Shown here one piece after another: positions 1 through 11,990 of a stretch of DNA of 64,000 bases. Source of the DNA: Dryococelus australis (lineage: Eukaryota > Arthropoda > Insecta > Phasmatodea > Phasmatidae); contig CM057000.1 of assembly GCA_029891345.1 (NCBI GenBank), positions 137,562,663 through 137,626,662 on the forward strand. Reading direction: 5' to 3'. The stretch's first letter is position 1. Every line of letters begins with the position of its first letter. Below the pieces are notes generated by a model. The model was given only the letters and a program-made list of their open reading frames with translations. It was not told the DNA's origin and did no database searches. The position numbers were made by a program, and so were the translations under genes.

Positions 1-309
1 CGTTTAGTACTTGTGTTAACGTGAAAGTACCTTATTATTCGTTAAACTGAACTTTTTCTTATATTTTATGATTAAATTACAATATTTACTTTATAATTAA
101 TACGAATAAAGACAGAGAAATTGTTCGTGTTGACAAGCCTAGTAAAAACAATTATTTTGCAACATATAACACTGAGTGCACACTAATGCAGTGCATTAGC
201 TCTATGGTGTCATCTTCTAAACTTAGTTTGTATGAGGCGGAGGAATATCCTGGAAGAAGAACTTTTGCAGGGCTTCATAAAGTTCGAAGTAACCGTGGGA
301 CGAGTATAG
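1..309 (+). mobile_element. Family-3 MITE, cut by window edge
   Basis: Right part of a non-autonomous DNA transposon. It shares a long interior with the complete copy at 46293-46728: a GTTAACRTGAAAGTA block, the 'gtgttgacaagcctagtaa' block, 'gaggcggaggaatatcctg' near 234, and the end 'gaagtaaccgtgggacgagtata'. The left end lies outside the window. The short reading frame at 186-416 falls in the repeat and has no recognisable product. Confidence 0.75.
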
Positions 310-626
310 CTCCTAGGATCATATCCTTAGAGGTACAAATGTTAGATAACAGTAATCTTTCATGGATTAATAAAAATAACTATAATAACTACGATTCTAG
401 GACAGGGACCACGTAAATAAATTACATTTTTTTTAAGGTCTTCTGAGAGACTTTTTGCTGAAACACATATCTCGCACATTACTAAGCCCACACAGAGTGG
501 AAAAAAATTCAAAACAAACAATGATTGGAAATGTATGGAAATCTGACTTCCAGGTTTATTTTAGAGGTGTGGGTTTTGTTTCTAACGCACACATACTTAT
601 CCAAGATACAAATATCCTAAGTATTT
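310..626. other. Unannotated interval
   Basis: AT-rich intergenic DNA between a family-3 MITE end and the TIR of the next element. I see no gene, RNA or repeat here. Confidence 0.5.
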
Positions 627-1634
627 ATAAGTAGAGTGAGCACAAGAATACTGGATACAAATGACACTTATGGACCCCTGACATAAGGGTCAGATGCACT
701 TTTGCTTACGCCTGCCCCTTCCATCCCTGGGGCGGTACCCTGGGGAGTTATCGGAGTGGTTCACCCTCCCCACCCCCCTGACGTGTCTGTTGTCGGGTCC
801 CCAACCCCCCATGGCGCTGTCGTATGACAGCTTGCCCAATCACCACCCCGTCCCACCCCCCGACCGTTTCTGTTGTAGGGTCCCCAACCCCCCATGGCGC
901 TGTCGTATGACAGCTTGCCCAATCACCACCCCGTCCCACCCCCCTTCCGTGTCTGTTGTAGGGTCCCCAACCCCCCATGGCGCTGTCGTATGACAGCTTG
1001 CCCAATCACCACCCCGTCCCACCCCCCGACCGTTTCTGTTGTAGGGTCCCCAACCCCCCATGGCGCTGTCGTATGACAGCTTGCCCAATCACCACCCCGT
1101 CCCACCCCCCTTCCGTGTCTGTTGTAGGGTCCCCAACCCCCCATGGCGCTGTCGTATGACAGCTTGCCCAATCACCACCCCGTCCCACCCCCCGACCGTG
1201 TCTGTTGTAGGGTCCCCAACCCCCCATGGCACTGTCGTATGACAGCTTGCCCAATCACCACCCCGTCTCACCCCCCTGACGTGTCTGTTGTAGGGTCCCC
1301 AACCCCCCATGGCGCTGTCGTATGACAGCTTGCCCAATCACCACCCCGTCCCACCCCCCCGACCGTGTCTGTTGTAGGGTCCCCAACCCCCCCCCCCCAT
1401 GGCGCTGTCGTATGACAGCTTGCCCAATCACCACCCCATCCCACCCCACCCCCTACAGTAGAGGGAGCATTATGTCCTGCGATATAATTTATTCAAAATT
1501 TTGGCGATGCAGTTGCACTTCCCCATTTCACCACCCCCATGTGCAAGTTCCTTTACGGTGTATCTGACCCTCATGTCAGGAGTCCATAAGGGTCATTTGT
1601 ATCCAGTATTCTTGTGCTCACTCTACTTGTATAT
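627..1634. mobile_element. TIR element containing a minisatellite
   Basis: Two inverted arms of about 72-80 bp flank a tandem array. The left arm (about 627-698) holds 'gtagagtgagcacaag', 'actggatacaaatgac', 'ttatggacccctgaca' and 'agggtcagat'. The right arm (about 1558-1634) is its reverse complement with few mismatches ('atctgaccctcatgtc', 'gtcatttgtatccagt', 'cttgtgctcactctac'). Between them lie the 83-bp repeats and short unique flanks. There is no transposase, so this is a non-autonomous cut-and-paste-type element. The target duplication is not obvious. The many reading frames on both strands here come from a stop-poor GC-rich repeat and are not genes. Confidence 0.8.
783..1442. repeat. 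83-bp minisatellite, about 8 units
   Basis: Units recur every 83 bp; for example 'cgtatgacagcttgccc' starts near 822, 905, 988, 1071, 1154, 1237 and 1320. The last unit is lengthened by a C-run expansion near 1388-1398. Each unit carries the small hairpin GCTGTC-gtat-GACAGC, a C-rich stretch, and 'tctgttgtagggtcccc'. Two unit variants ('gaccgtttctg' and 'ttccgtgtctg') alternate over the first five repeats. That implies an older 166-bp dimer was itself duplicated. Confidence 0.92.
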
Positions 1635-1811
1635 GAAAAACGTGCCATTATGGTTGCAAACGGGAAAGAACCTTATCAAAGTGAAATTCTAATAAACATT
1701 AAAAATAACTTCGCGTGATTTGACAGTAAAATATCGACACGTGGTGTTTTTTCTTAGAATAAACAATTTGTCCGCGGAGCATTTGAAATTCCTCATTTTC
1801 TTTGGTTCCTT

Positions 1812-2055
1812 TTTTATGGAGCATGGTGGCGCAGTGGTAAAGGTCGTACTCGCATTAGGGAAAACCTGAGTTCGAATCTCGATAAGGTCTTCCTGATTTC
1901 TGTTTTCCATGTTTTCTCGAGATAACTTTAGGCTAATGCTGGGATAGTTCCTTGCTACAGGCCATAGGAGATTCCAACACCATTCCTGCTTATCTCAGCA
2001 ACTTGCTCCTTCTCTAATGACCTCGCTGACGATAAGGCGCGATGCGCTAACTACT
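1812..2055 (+). mobile_element. tRNA-derived SINE, type B
   Basis: The head has a box A-like 'tggcgcagtggt' (about 1826) and a box B-like 'gagttcgaatctc' (about 1868), the internal RNA polymerase III promoter of tRNA-derived SINEs. The body contains 'cctgatttctgttttcc' and 'tctctaatgacctcgct'. The same body follows a similar head at 24852-25096. It resembles a SINE body I know from orthopteran and related insects. It is diverged and probably inactive. Confidence 0.8.
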
Positions 2056-3243
2056 CACATTTCGGTTTATTTATGATTGTACAAAATACGTAGTGCCACA
2101 GATTGCGAAATACCAAGTAGTTATGGTGTTTTTATAAAGCGTGGCGAATTTGAAAGAAGTTACTCGAAAACCTTGTAAAATTGAATCACGTCTATATATG
2201 CATACACTATATACATACTATCCTACAAATGCTTGTAACCCCTATGTGTTTATTGTTTTTAATGACATAATAATCATGTGTAAATTAATATTAAAAAAAC
2301 GTTACCTTGGTGAAAATCTCTTAGGTGAACGCTTACCGAAGAAACTAAGTTTGTAGGGATACCTGGCTGGTAGCCAAAAGCACCCTTACAAACTTGTATG
2401 TTTTATAGACATTAATGTACACATATGTATGACATCATAATAAGCGACAAACACCCAACGGTAAAACACATTTGTTAGTTAATATCTAATATCACACCCC
2501 CTATTTTCTCAATGAATAAGGATGATACTACCCAAAACCGTTCACAAATTTCAGACGTCGATTCATGACAATAGTATTCAAGAAAATATTCTTCATCTCA
2601 AGTAGATTTTATTATTTTTAATTTAAACTATTTGAAATATCGTTTTGCAAGGGCACTTACATCCCTTACGATATACTGCAGGGCCTAGGTCGTATATAAT
2701 TTCCTCTCTCATTTTGCATGGGGAATCACCAGAAAGAGCTTGCACCTGTAGTTCAGGATCGGCCTGTAGAGTACGCATTAAAATTTTACTCTCAAAAAAT
2801 GGCACATTCAAGTATTCTGTGATAACGATATAATAGGGTTGGTATGGGAGCTTGCAGCGAGTAGGTGGCTGCCTAAGAAGCTAAATTTTTAAAGACGACA
2901 ACTCCGGGGGAACTCAAAATCTGGGAAGAAGGATGGTAGTGAAAGCAAAAATTCATACTGCATTGGGAATATGTTTTCTAGGATGGGGCTGGCATCCATC
3001 CAGTAAATGGCCCCGATGTGAATGATCGTAGTTGCATCTCGCTCATAAAGAATGACATGGATAACGGGAAGTGGCAGTACCCTGAGAAAACCCATCGGCT
3101 AACGAAAACGCCCGATAGTTTCCTGCTACGAATATTCATGCGGCTGCGGGATTACATCTCGGATTGCCTGTGTGGGAGGGCGGCACGCTATAAATCTGGC
3201 CAATGAACTTCACTATTAAAAAAACAGTAGTAAAAATAAGCGA
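2056..3243. other. Unannotated AT-rich interval
   Basis: Short frames at 2141-2356 and 2623-2833 occur on both strands with no recognisable domain or codon bias, so I do not call genes. The stretch at 2940-3160 is moderately GC-richer and contains 'cagtaccctgagaaaaccc', which resembles the middle of the type A SINE. It may be a very old SINE relic. Confidence 0.4.
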
Positions 3244-3486
3244 TATACGCTATTCACGGTAAAGCGAACACTTTTTAAGGCCCTCCTAACTGGCATTAAC
3301 CACTAATAAATATGTTCTATTGCAGCCTTTGACGTTAACTTTTGAGATTAGTGGAATGTTTGCACTGTGTTTATTAGTCACATGGCAATGTTTATATGAA
3401 AAAGTGGCAGAAAGATAAAAATCAGCTCAAAAGGAAAAATTCATCAGGGCCTTTAAAAGTGCTCACTTTAACGTGAATAGCCTGCA
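3244..3486 (+). mobile_element. Family-1 MITE (about 240 bp)
   Basis: It starts 'tatacgctattcacggtaaa' and ends 'gtgctcactttaacgtgaat', a 28-30-bp imperfect TIR. The interior has the family-1 hallmarks 'ggcattaacca', 'aataaatat', 'gcagcc' and 'actgtgtttattagtcac'. The flanking TA on the left is consistent with a TA target duplication. There is no coding capacity. Confidence 0.88.
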
Positions 3487-6387
3487 ATAGAGTAGTTTCT
3501 ACTGTGCTATCTCGTCTTAGAAAAAGGGTGAAAATTAATTTCCTTTGCTTAGATAAGCAACACAGATTTAATCTATTATACTTTAATTTACCTGTAACGA
3601 TAATCTCTTAGAAAACTTACCAATAATCCAGAACTACGTTCATTTATTGACGTAATTTCACCTTTTTTATAATTACCTTTATCCCTAGAGCATTCTTAAG
3701 AGAATAACCGTTGATTCAGACCTCACAAAGAATAACTTATTTTGAAAAATCTTACTTTAGAAGAACTAAAATCTTCAAAATAATGTCTTACGATCTCTAT
3801 GACATCTTAACATGACACATCAAGGCCGAACTCAGTGCTGGGGCGCATTTCCTAGCAGCAGTGCTTGGACCTTAGCTTATGCTGATCGTATTGCGCGCTG
3901 ATAATGGTACGATTCTACAGGAGGATAGCCAACGAGATACGTAAAAAAAACGCTGCAGGGCATTCTGTTAAATGTTTCCCTTAGAAAGAGATTTCACACT
4001 TCAAAGAAAGATAACCGTTCCATAACTTTCTTGTGAGAAATGTCTTGCGGAAGTAAGGAAATAAACTATTATACGACTCATAAGTAAATTAATAAACAAA
4101 AAGTTCCTAATCTGTTACAGTTAATTTATATAATACTTAATTCTCTTAAAATACCAAGGCAATAAAAGTACCTGTAAGAACAGTCTACCAATGACAGCGT
4201 ACCTTCATAAAACATGACATGTAGAACTACACCTTATGAATGTTGACAACATTTTAAATATAATCGTTTAAAATAGGGTTACATCAGTGAGCGTACGTTT
4301 TGTTGCTTGCGTTTTCATGTAAAGCTAAGAGAATTTGCGTATAACAATTTTGAGAAAGAATGAAGCTGACTGCAAAAAAATAGCCCAGCTGTAGCACATG
4401 GGACATCAGGGGGTCAATCACCAAAGGATAAAACCCGTAAGTCAGTACATAACCTCAATGTGCTCACAGTTAAACGACAACACAAGTGATCGACTGTGAC
4501 GAGTGGGTGACTGTCAAGGTTAGTAGCATACAAAATGGCCGAACACTGGGCCAGCTTGGCAAATTTAAATAGTGACTTTACAACACTCCAGTTGTTATTG
4601 CCTGCTCTTTACATGGGCTATTTGTCTGTAACTTAAATTTAAAAAAAAATTATCATTAGAGATTTAAAATATAGTAGGGTAATTATTACTTTATCATTAA
4701 ATGAGAAAAAGTGTGTCGAAATGACATGACTTATTTATTTCCTGGCTCAAAAAAATTACAAGATGAACACATAAAAAAACTTGTACACATACTTTAGTAA
4801 ATAAGGTTCTCTTTCTTAAAACATTAATATCATACTCTATTTTCTTTCTTTAATGTCATAATATCAAGTATTTATCTCAATTTCGGGATCCCAAGATGAG
4901 TTTAAATATGAAAGAAACCATCGGTAGCTGGTGGCAACATGCCACTGGAGAAACATTACAAATGTTAATATGTTAATATATTTAATTTGCTAACGACCTG
5001 AATCGATGTTGGAAGATGACGATAGTGACAAAGTGAAGTGTCGAAGGCTTGAAAACAAAGGCCGAGACAGTTTTTTGTCCACGTAATTTTAGTAGGTTAG
5101 TATATATGTCCATGCATAATAATTAAATTATGGCCTGACCGAAAAAAACAGGAACATGCCCGCAGCTTTGGACGCGCCTGGAAAAGTAGGGCGGCTACAA
5201 ATCCATGCCAGAGTGACTATGGAAAGGAGGTTTCGGCTCGCCACGCCTTACATCATAATGGCTCAAAAAGCTGTCCGCTGTAACAACAAAATTAACGAGG
5301 TAAAATGAGAAGTGCCACTTGAAATACAATGCACGAAATGAGGCACATAAACCAAACTTACCAAATGCGGCGAAACAAAAAAAAATCTAACGAGGAATCA
5401 TGGAGATTTTGTTCAGGCCAAGCTAAGTAGTTAGTGGCACGACATGTTTTAGGTGAACAAGCAAGAAGTCGACACACCCGGAAGTGGTCATAGCCGAGAT
5501 ATCGATTCAGGCAGTTAGAGCAATAATCGATATGCAACATGGTGCGATAATATGTACTAGAAAAATATTACGAAATAATAATATTTTTTGGTTGGAACAA
5601 ACTCACAAATTATAGTAATCAAATATTTGTTTTAAACATAACCAAAATGTTTTGTGAATGAAAATTCTAATTAAATTGTTTTTTTTTGACACTACAAAAT
5701 TATCAACACAATAACTATTAATGACGTACACGATCTTTTGCTAAAATAAAGTGTTTTAACAGAATTCTGACAAGTAAAGTGAATTGCTGAATAAATCAAT
5801 TACAGCAATGACAATTTATGTTTACTGACACAAAACTTAAACACAAATTAATGAAACGGTAAATCTAACTGAATCACTAAAGAAATACTAGAGTAACATT
5901 CTTGGGCCATAGTAACAGTGACTATCATAGGTTAAAGGCGAATCAAAATAATCACATTTCGTACCACACAAAAACTAAGCAGAATTAAATTGCCGAACCG
6001 GACACGGGTTTTGCCAAAAAAAAAAAAAAAAAATTAAAGTAAAGAAACAAAATAGCGGTTGCACGAAAGGTGGCATACGTCGAGTTATTTGTGCATGTTC
6101 TGGTGTAATTTAGTTGATACGAAGATGAGAGATTACTAACACATAAGCGATAGAAAGGAAAGACAGTTATTTTATCGCGTAATAAACTCGATGCTTTAAG
6201 AAAGTGGTGAAAAGTTCATTGAGTTAGTAACGGAGATTACCTGTGCATTGAAATATGTTAACTTAAATGTCTAACAAAGGTGATTAATATGTGTGTATGT
6301 GAACGTAGTGGCTCAGGTGTTTGTTTGCCATTCCCGCCCCTCACAAGGAATCATTTTAACAGACACCCTGATTCGAAACAAACTTCG
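3487..6387. other. Unannotated 2.9-kb interval
   Basis: AT-rich sequence without a recognisable gene, tRNA or TIR element. It holds a poly-A run near 6016-6032. The only longer frame, 5358-5540 on the minus strand (60 codons), has no family features. The patch at 5150-5270 is somewhat GC-richer, but I cannot assign it. Confidence 0.45.
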
Positions 6388-6627
6388 TATAGGCTGTTCA
6401 CGATAAAATGAGCACTTTTTAATGCTCTCCAAAAGGCATTAACAAACAATAAATATATCTTAATGCAGCCTCAGGCATTAACATTTGAAAGTGGTGAAAG
6501 TATACACCCTATTTATTAGTCACGTGACAATGCTGATATCAAAAAATGGTTTAAATATAAAAAGTAGCTTAAAAGAAAGATTTGGAAGGGCCTTAAAAAG
6601 TGCTCACTTTACCGTGAATGGCATATA
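6388..6627 (+). mobile_element. Family-1 MITE
   Basis: The ends are 'tataggctgttcacgataaa' and 'gtgctcactttaccgtgaat' followed by 'ggcatata'. The interior 'aaaggcattaacaaacaa' and 'cagcctcaggcattaac' matches the copy at 13332-13573 closely, which supports a common source. TA occurs at both edges. Confidence 0.9.
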
Positions 6628-6744
6628 CAAGTATACCTAAGCACTGGAAGGTGCGAATATTGATTGTTTATTTAAGTGCAGCAACCACTATGAGTTTTCT
6701 GAAATTTTTCGATGAATGATTATTTAAAGGAAATATCTGGCCCT

Positions 6745-9495
6745 ACACCAGCAGCACCTTTTTGTTGGCCCAACGTCTGGCTCTAGTGTTGGGCCAACGT
6801 TGGAAAGAGTAAGTTGACCTAACGTCAAAATGTCACTCGGGGAAACGTTGGCTCAACTTGTATCCTTACGTTGGCTGCCAACTGAAATATGACGCTCAAC
6901 CTACATTATTACGCCAGGGAAAATTTATAGTTTTCTGCACGCTTCCCGAAATTCTCTTTCTTTCAAACACATTCCATATCAATAGAAAAAACCAAAATGC
7001 TGTTTGCTGCCTTTATATTGGTTTATCATGCGTATATTACAGATCACCAGTCTAATATGACGGAAACCCCAACCACTAACTAACGTTGGTCATTCGTAAC
7101 TATTTTTATCATTTACTAAATAATATTCTTTTCTCCTTCAGAAAGACGTTCACTCAGTAATTCATCAACAGTTAGTAATATTTTGCGAAGGTGTGTTATT
7201 GCATACATAATGAAAACTATTAAACAACGTTCTGACAACGTTGGATACAATTGTTTTAATAAATTTCACACAATAACAAAAATATAAAAAAAACACATTA
7301 ACCCTATTATTACTCATCACATACCACTTCACATTACAAGATAAAAAAATCCGTTGGTAGATACTAGATTCTAATCTCACGACCCTATGATTATACTACT
7401 ATACTACTGTAACTCGTTATCTCCTTTGCCTAAATAGGCATGTAAATCTATATTCCAGTTCGAATACACAATGTTGGCAGAACATAAAAAAAATGTATGC
7501 CAATTACCAATTATGTCTACCGACGTGCTGCCAACAATCAGCCATCCATGACCATAAAAATCTATTTGAAGCAAAAATAATATGTATTAAAATCCTAACT
7601 CGTAAGCAAACTTGAACAATTATTGATCAATTTTAGAATCCCGTACGTAATAATGAGTATAGTTGGAAATATGTTAGTGGTATAATATTGGCCAAACTGG
7701 CCAATAAACTAAAGAAAATGTACTAACTATCTACAGTTTGGTCTCCAAAATTATCCCAACATTAGACCAACAAAATATATTTCAAGGAAAAATCGTCAGT
7801 TATTTGAAAAATATTTGCTCTCCATTAAATACAGTAAAGGGGCATTGTTCTCTTTAAGAATACCTATTCCCTAATGTTGAGTCTAAATTATGGTTATACA
7901 GTATGTTGACAGAACGATGTCTATTAGTTGACATGTATGCAATAACATATCATCGCAAAATATTGATAACTGGATAAATGGCTGTGTGAATGCCTTTATT
8001 AAATAGAAAAGAATGTTATTTATCAAATGACCCAAATAAAACGAATACCCAAAGTAACACCAGCCTTAATTAGTAGTTGGGTTTCTGTCATATTATATTG
8101 GCGTGATATGTAATATACACACAATAAACCAACGTAAAGCCAACCTACAGCACTTTGGTTTTTTGATTGATATGGCATATGTGCCAAAGAAAGAGAATTT
8201 AGGAAAACGTGTAGAAAACCATACATTATCACCTACCCAATACTGTAGGTTGAGCAACATACTTCAGTTGGCAGCCAATGGAAAAATATACGCTGAGCCA
8301 ACATTGCCTTGAGTGACATTTTGACGTAGGGCCAACTTACGTTCTCCAACGTTGGCCCAATGCCAGAGCCAGACGTTAAGCCAACATTAGGCCAACAAAA
8401 TGTTTCTGTATGTTCACCAACTAGTTGCCAACAATAAGCTAACCATGACCATCAACATATATATTTTAATACAATTAGTTCATGTATTAAAAAAACACAT
8501 ATTTAAGCAAACATGGAAAAATATGCTTTTTTCTTGTCCCAAACTTTTTATGGATTATTGTTGAAATTATGTCGGTTGCACAAAGTTGGCCCAACTAAAG
8601 TAAAATTGCCTACACCGAAGTTTTGGTTCCCAACATTGTTCCAACATAAAACCAACTGAATATATCTAATAGAAAAATGGTCAGTATCGTGAACAACATA
8701 TTAATCTCATACAATACAAGAAATAGGCATTCTTTAATTAAGAATAACTATTCCCTAAATTCGACATTAAGTGTTGGTTGTACAATGTTGGCCCAACATA
8801 TAAATTAATTACAATTATCAACTGTATATCTCCCAACGTGTTACAAACATTCAGCCAACCTCGACCATCAAATTAAATTTGAAAGAAAAACATATATGTA
8901 TTAAAAACAAATTTTAAGCAAACATTAAACTTTATTGTTTTTTTTTTTTCATTCCAAAAATATTATTGAGCATTGTTGGAAATATATTAGTTTCTCAATG
9001 TCGGCCCCACTAGAAAAATGTACCAATCACCAACTGCTTGGTTTCGAACACTGTCCCAATATAAAACCAACTTCGCATATTTCAAAGCAAAATTGGCAGT
9101 ATCGTGGAAAATATTTGTGTTTCATAAAGAGCAAGAAAAGAACATTTTTAAAATTAATAATATTTATTCCCTAACTTTGCCATAAAATGTTGGTTTTATA
9201 ATGTTGGCACAACATAAATATACATACATATTACCGACAGTAAGTCTACCAACTTGTTGCCAACATTTAACCAACCATTTGGAAGTTTTCAAAAATTGCT
9301 CTTGCAACATGTTGCGACATTTTTTATATAGTGAGGTGTTTGTGTGTATGTTTCTAAGGTATCTCATTAAAATTTTCGAGTAAAAATGTTTGGTTGGCAT
9401 ATTACGTTGGGCCGACATTGTATTTATTTATATTTTCTAACCCAACATATTGCAAACCTTTCCAACCAAATGCCAACCGTTGGAACAACGTATGT
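6745..9495. mobile_element. Foldback/tandem composite with GTTGGC motifs
   Basis: A 2.75-kb block rich in GTTGGCCCAAC-like palindromes. The left arm (about 6755-7078) is repeated inverted at about 8040-8392; for example 'cgtctggctctagtgttggg' near 6773 pairs with its diverged complement near 8357-8377. The two 'atatgac...aaccc' ends near 7060 and 8080 also pair. Direct ~420-bp units recur too: 'gctgccaacaatcagcc' (7527), 'gttgccaacaataagct' (8414), 'gttacaaacattcagcc' (8838) and 'gttgccaacatttaacc' (9255), each followed by 'gaccatcaa', 'tgtattaaaa' and 'aagcaaac' in most units. No transposase is present. I cannot name the superfamily. Confidence 0.75.
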
Positions 9496-10180
9496 TTCTA
9501 CTTGGGTAGATAGCTGAATATCTGGAGAAATCATTGAAATCTAACAAAAAATATATTTGAAAAATAATTAATTAGTCCTAACCTGTAAACAGCAACTACT
9601 TGCATTAAAGTAATAACTACTGAAACAAACAAAGGCAAGGATACAACATCTATTCAATAACAACAACAAAGTCGGTTCAGAAAAATATTCATAACTTGGT
9701 GAAGAGTCTAGCAGCTACCGATAGTCATTATATGTTGTGTGTGTGATACCTGCAGACGATAACGAACGCGATGAAATGTTTTCTGAAAGAAAAAAAAAAT
9801 CCTGTGATATAGATTGCAACTAACATACTATGGGATTTTGTAAAAGTTACCAATATCATACTCAAATTCAATACAGATGTTAATCACGATATGAAAAGTA
9901 GGAAATATACAGCGAGGACCTATAGTCTCTCTTAACTTGGAGGAGAGTGAATGAGATATATTGATGTTAGTTTTTTGATGATTTGTTCAAAGACGGCCAG
10001 GACGTGTCAATCTACCTGTTGTTCAACAATAACGGCAAGACGAACGTGCGTGTGTTTGAAGTCATTTTCGGCTTCAAATAATCACGCGAATTTTGCAGCT
10101 CTAACGCATGGAATCACACCTGCCTAGAAAGGTGTCCACAGTCTTCTTAACTGGCATACCTCAGAGGAGCGGTAAAACTG
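9496..10180. other. Unannotated interval
   Basis: AT-rich, with an A-run near 9790. I see no gene or recognisable repeat. Confidence 0.45.
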
Positions 10181-10874
10181 TATAGTCTGATCACGATAAA
10201 GTGAGCACGTTTCGAAACAAACCTTTGGCAAAAAAAACCCCTCCAAGCATCAGGTGTTAGGTTTTTTTTCTTAAATACGTCATGTATCAAGGGTGAATGA
10301 GCGGGCGAGCGAAGAGATTTGGGCGGCTCTTAACAGCGAGGTCCTGAGAGCCGATAAGGGTGATCTGAGGTGAGTATGGATCAGCGCCGGAACGGAAGGG
10401 CGAGGGGAAACGGTAGATACCCGAGAAAACCCGCCGACCGTCCGGCACGATTCCCACGTGCGCAAATTCGGTGGCCCGGCCGGGGATTAAACCCGGTTTA
10501 CCCTGGTGGGAAGTGAGCGGGCTAACCGCTCGGCCACCGCGGCCCCATGTATCAAGGGAATTTTATAATTCTGTTAACATAAAAGTAACTTATATTTGAT
10601 AAATTAAACTTTTACTTGTATCTAACCTATAAATGGTAATATTTAATGTGTTATGAATACGAATAAAATAGGGAGAAAACAGGTGTGTTGGTAATGCCGA
10701 GTATGACTTAGTAAATATTACGCAACTGAGAGCGCATGAATGAGGTGCGTGGTACCTCTGATGTAATTTTCTAGACTGTGTTAAGATTCATTGGCACGAG
10801 GCGGAGGAATACCCTGAACTTAGAACTTCAGCAGGGCTCCAGGAAACAGTGAAGTGACAGTGAACGGACAATAG
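10181..10874 (+). mobile_element. Family-3 MITE split by a SINE
   Basis: The left end is 'tatagtctgatcacgata' and the right end 'cagtgaacggacaata'. The interior matches other family-3 copies ('gtgttggtaatgccgagta', 'gaggcggaggaataccctg', 'cagggctccaggaaa'). Removing the SINE and one 13-bp target duplication leaves about 429 bp, close to the intact copy at 46293-46728. Confidence 0.88.
10294..10545 (-). mobile_element. tRNA-derived SINE, type A, full length
   Basis: A minus-strand copy of about 252 bp. The tRNA-like head at the right reads GGGGCCGCGGTGGCCGAGCG on the minus strand. A box B-like 'ccgggtttaatcccc' follows near 10483-10498. The tail ends 'ccgcccaaatctcttcgc'. It is flanked by identical 13-bp direct repeats, 'catgtatcaaggg', at 10281-10293 and 10546-10558, the signature of LINE-mediated insertion. 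The minus-strand frame at 10280-10465 lies in the SINE and is not a gene. Confidence 0.93.
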
Positions 10875-10936
10875 TTAATACATGAATGATGCCGAGTGGC
10901 GTGGCCAGTGTGGAAAAGTTTTCCCGATATTTTCGT

Positions 10937-11365
10937 TAAAGGCTGTCCATGGTAAAGTGAGCACTTTTGAAATCAACCCTTGAAAAATTACACTGTCCCC
11001 AACTGCGTGTATTTTTAACAGGCACACGTAGTGGCGTGCACCCAGGAAAGTTGGTAACGACTCAGAGAAAGTAGTTCCATATCCCAACGTTGAATTAAAT
11101 GTGTTCGGTACAAATCTGATAATACTAAAATGATTTATTTTTCCTTCTGAATTTTTAAAATACACATAAGTGTATGGATTAGTACATTTGTAAAATTTTT
11201 ACTTTTATAATAATTGTTTCAGTTTCGCTTAACTTACTAATGAACAAAGTGGTAAGGTCCATGGCAATGTTAATTTTACATATGGCGGAAGGATACACAG
11301 TGTGGTTGCAAGAAGATCTTAAACAGGGCTTTAAAAAGTGCTCATTTTACCGTGAACAACCTATA
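10937..11365 (+). mobile_element. Family-2 MITE (about 425 bp)
   Basis: The ends are 'taaaggctgtccatggtaaa' and 'ttttaccgtgaacaaccta' followed by TA. Family-2 interior marks include 'gaaagtagttccatatc' and 'gatcttaaacagggcttt'. The terminal motif is shared with family 1 but the interior is not. The minus-strand frame at 10875-11165 covers repeat sequence and is rejected as a gene. Confidence 0.9.
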
Positions 11366-11395
11366 CTGGCTTTCCTTGGAGCAGCGATATAACTG

Positions 11396-11627
11396 TATAG
11401 TCTATTCACCGTAAAGCGAGCACTTTTTAAGGCCCTTCTAGCAAGTGTAACAAAAGAAATTTTTTTATTATGGCATTAAACATTAATTTTTAAGGGCTAT
11501 AAAATGTATACACTGTGTTTATTAGGCACATGGCAAATTTTATGTTAACTAAATGGTACAAAATACGCTGAAATGAACTAGAAAGCACGCCCTTAAAAAG
11601 TGCTCACTTTACCATGAACAGCATATA
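11396..11627 (+). mobile_element. Family-1 MITE
   Basis: The ends are 'tatagtctattcaccgtaaa' and 'gtgctcactttaccatgaac'. The interior has 'actgtgtttattaggcaca' and 'aacattaa'. Its right flanking TA (11626-11627) is also the left flanking TA of the next element, so the two elements are exactly adjacent. Confidence 0.88.
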
Positions 11628-11990
11628 TAATCTATTCACGGTTACTTCAGCCTTTTCTGTAGCACTGCTAAAGTTCTACTTCCAGGATATTCCTCCGCCT
11701 CGTACAAACTAAGCTTAACTAACTCTGAAAAATTACGCCAATGGATAACGCACCGCATTCGTGCGCACTCAGTGTGGTAGTAATTTGTATAAGGACTATT
11801 TCTCACTAGGTATTACCAGCATACCTTTTTTTCTGCCTGTTTTTATTCAAATTATTTATAAATTAAGCATTTTAATTTATATTTAAGATATTAATAACAT
11901 TACAATTTAACAGATAAGAAAGAAACTTTTATGAACACAAAGTATAAAACGCTTGTGATACATGGAAAATGTTGGAAATAACTTATGACG
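11626..11990 (-). mobile_element. Family-3 MITE, truncated
   Basis: It reads in reverse from 'tataatctattcacggtta' through 'gatattcctccgcctcgta' to 'aaaacgcttgtgatacatgg'. The distal end decays after about 11990 and no second TIR is recognisable. The minus-strand frame overlapping 11900-12169 is not supported. Confidence 0.8.

Noticed and set aside
748..1449. Stack of overlapping 60-99-codon frames on both strands
   Set aside because: All are readings of the 83-bp minisatellite.
6745..9495. CRISPR-like or satellite array
   Set aside because: Units are about 420 bp, diverged and partly inverted, in an evidently eukaryotic setting; a foldback or MITE composite explains it better.
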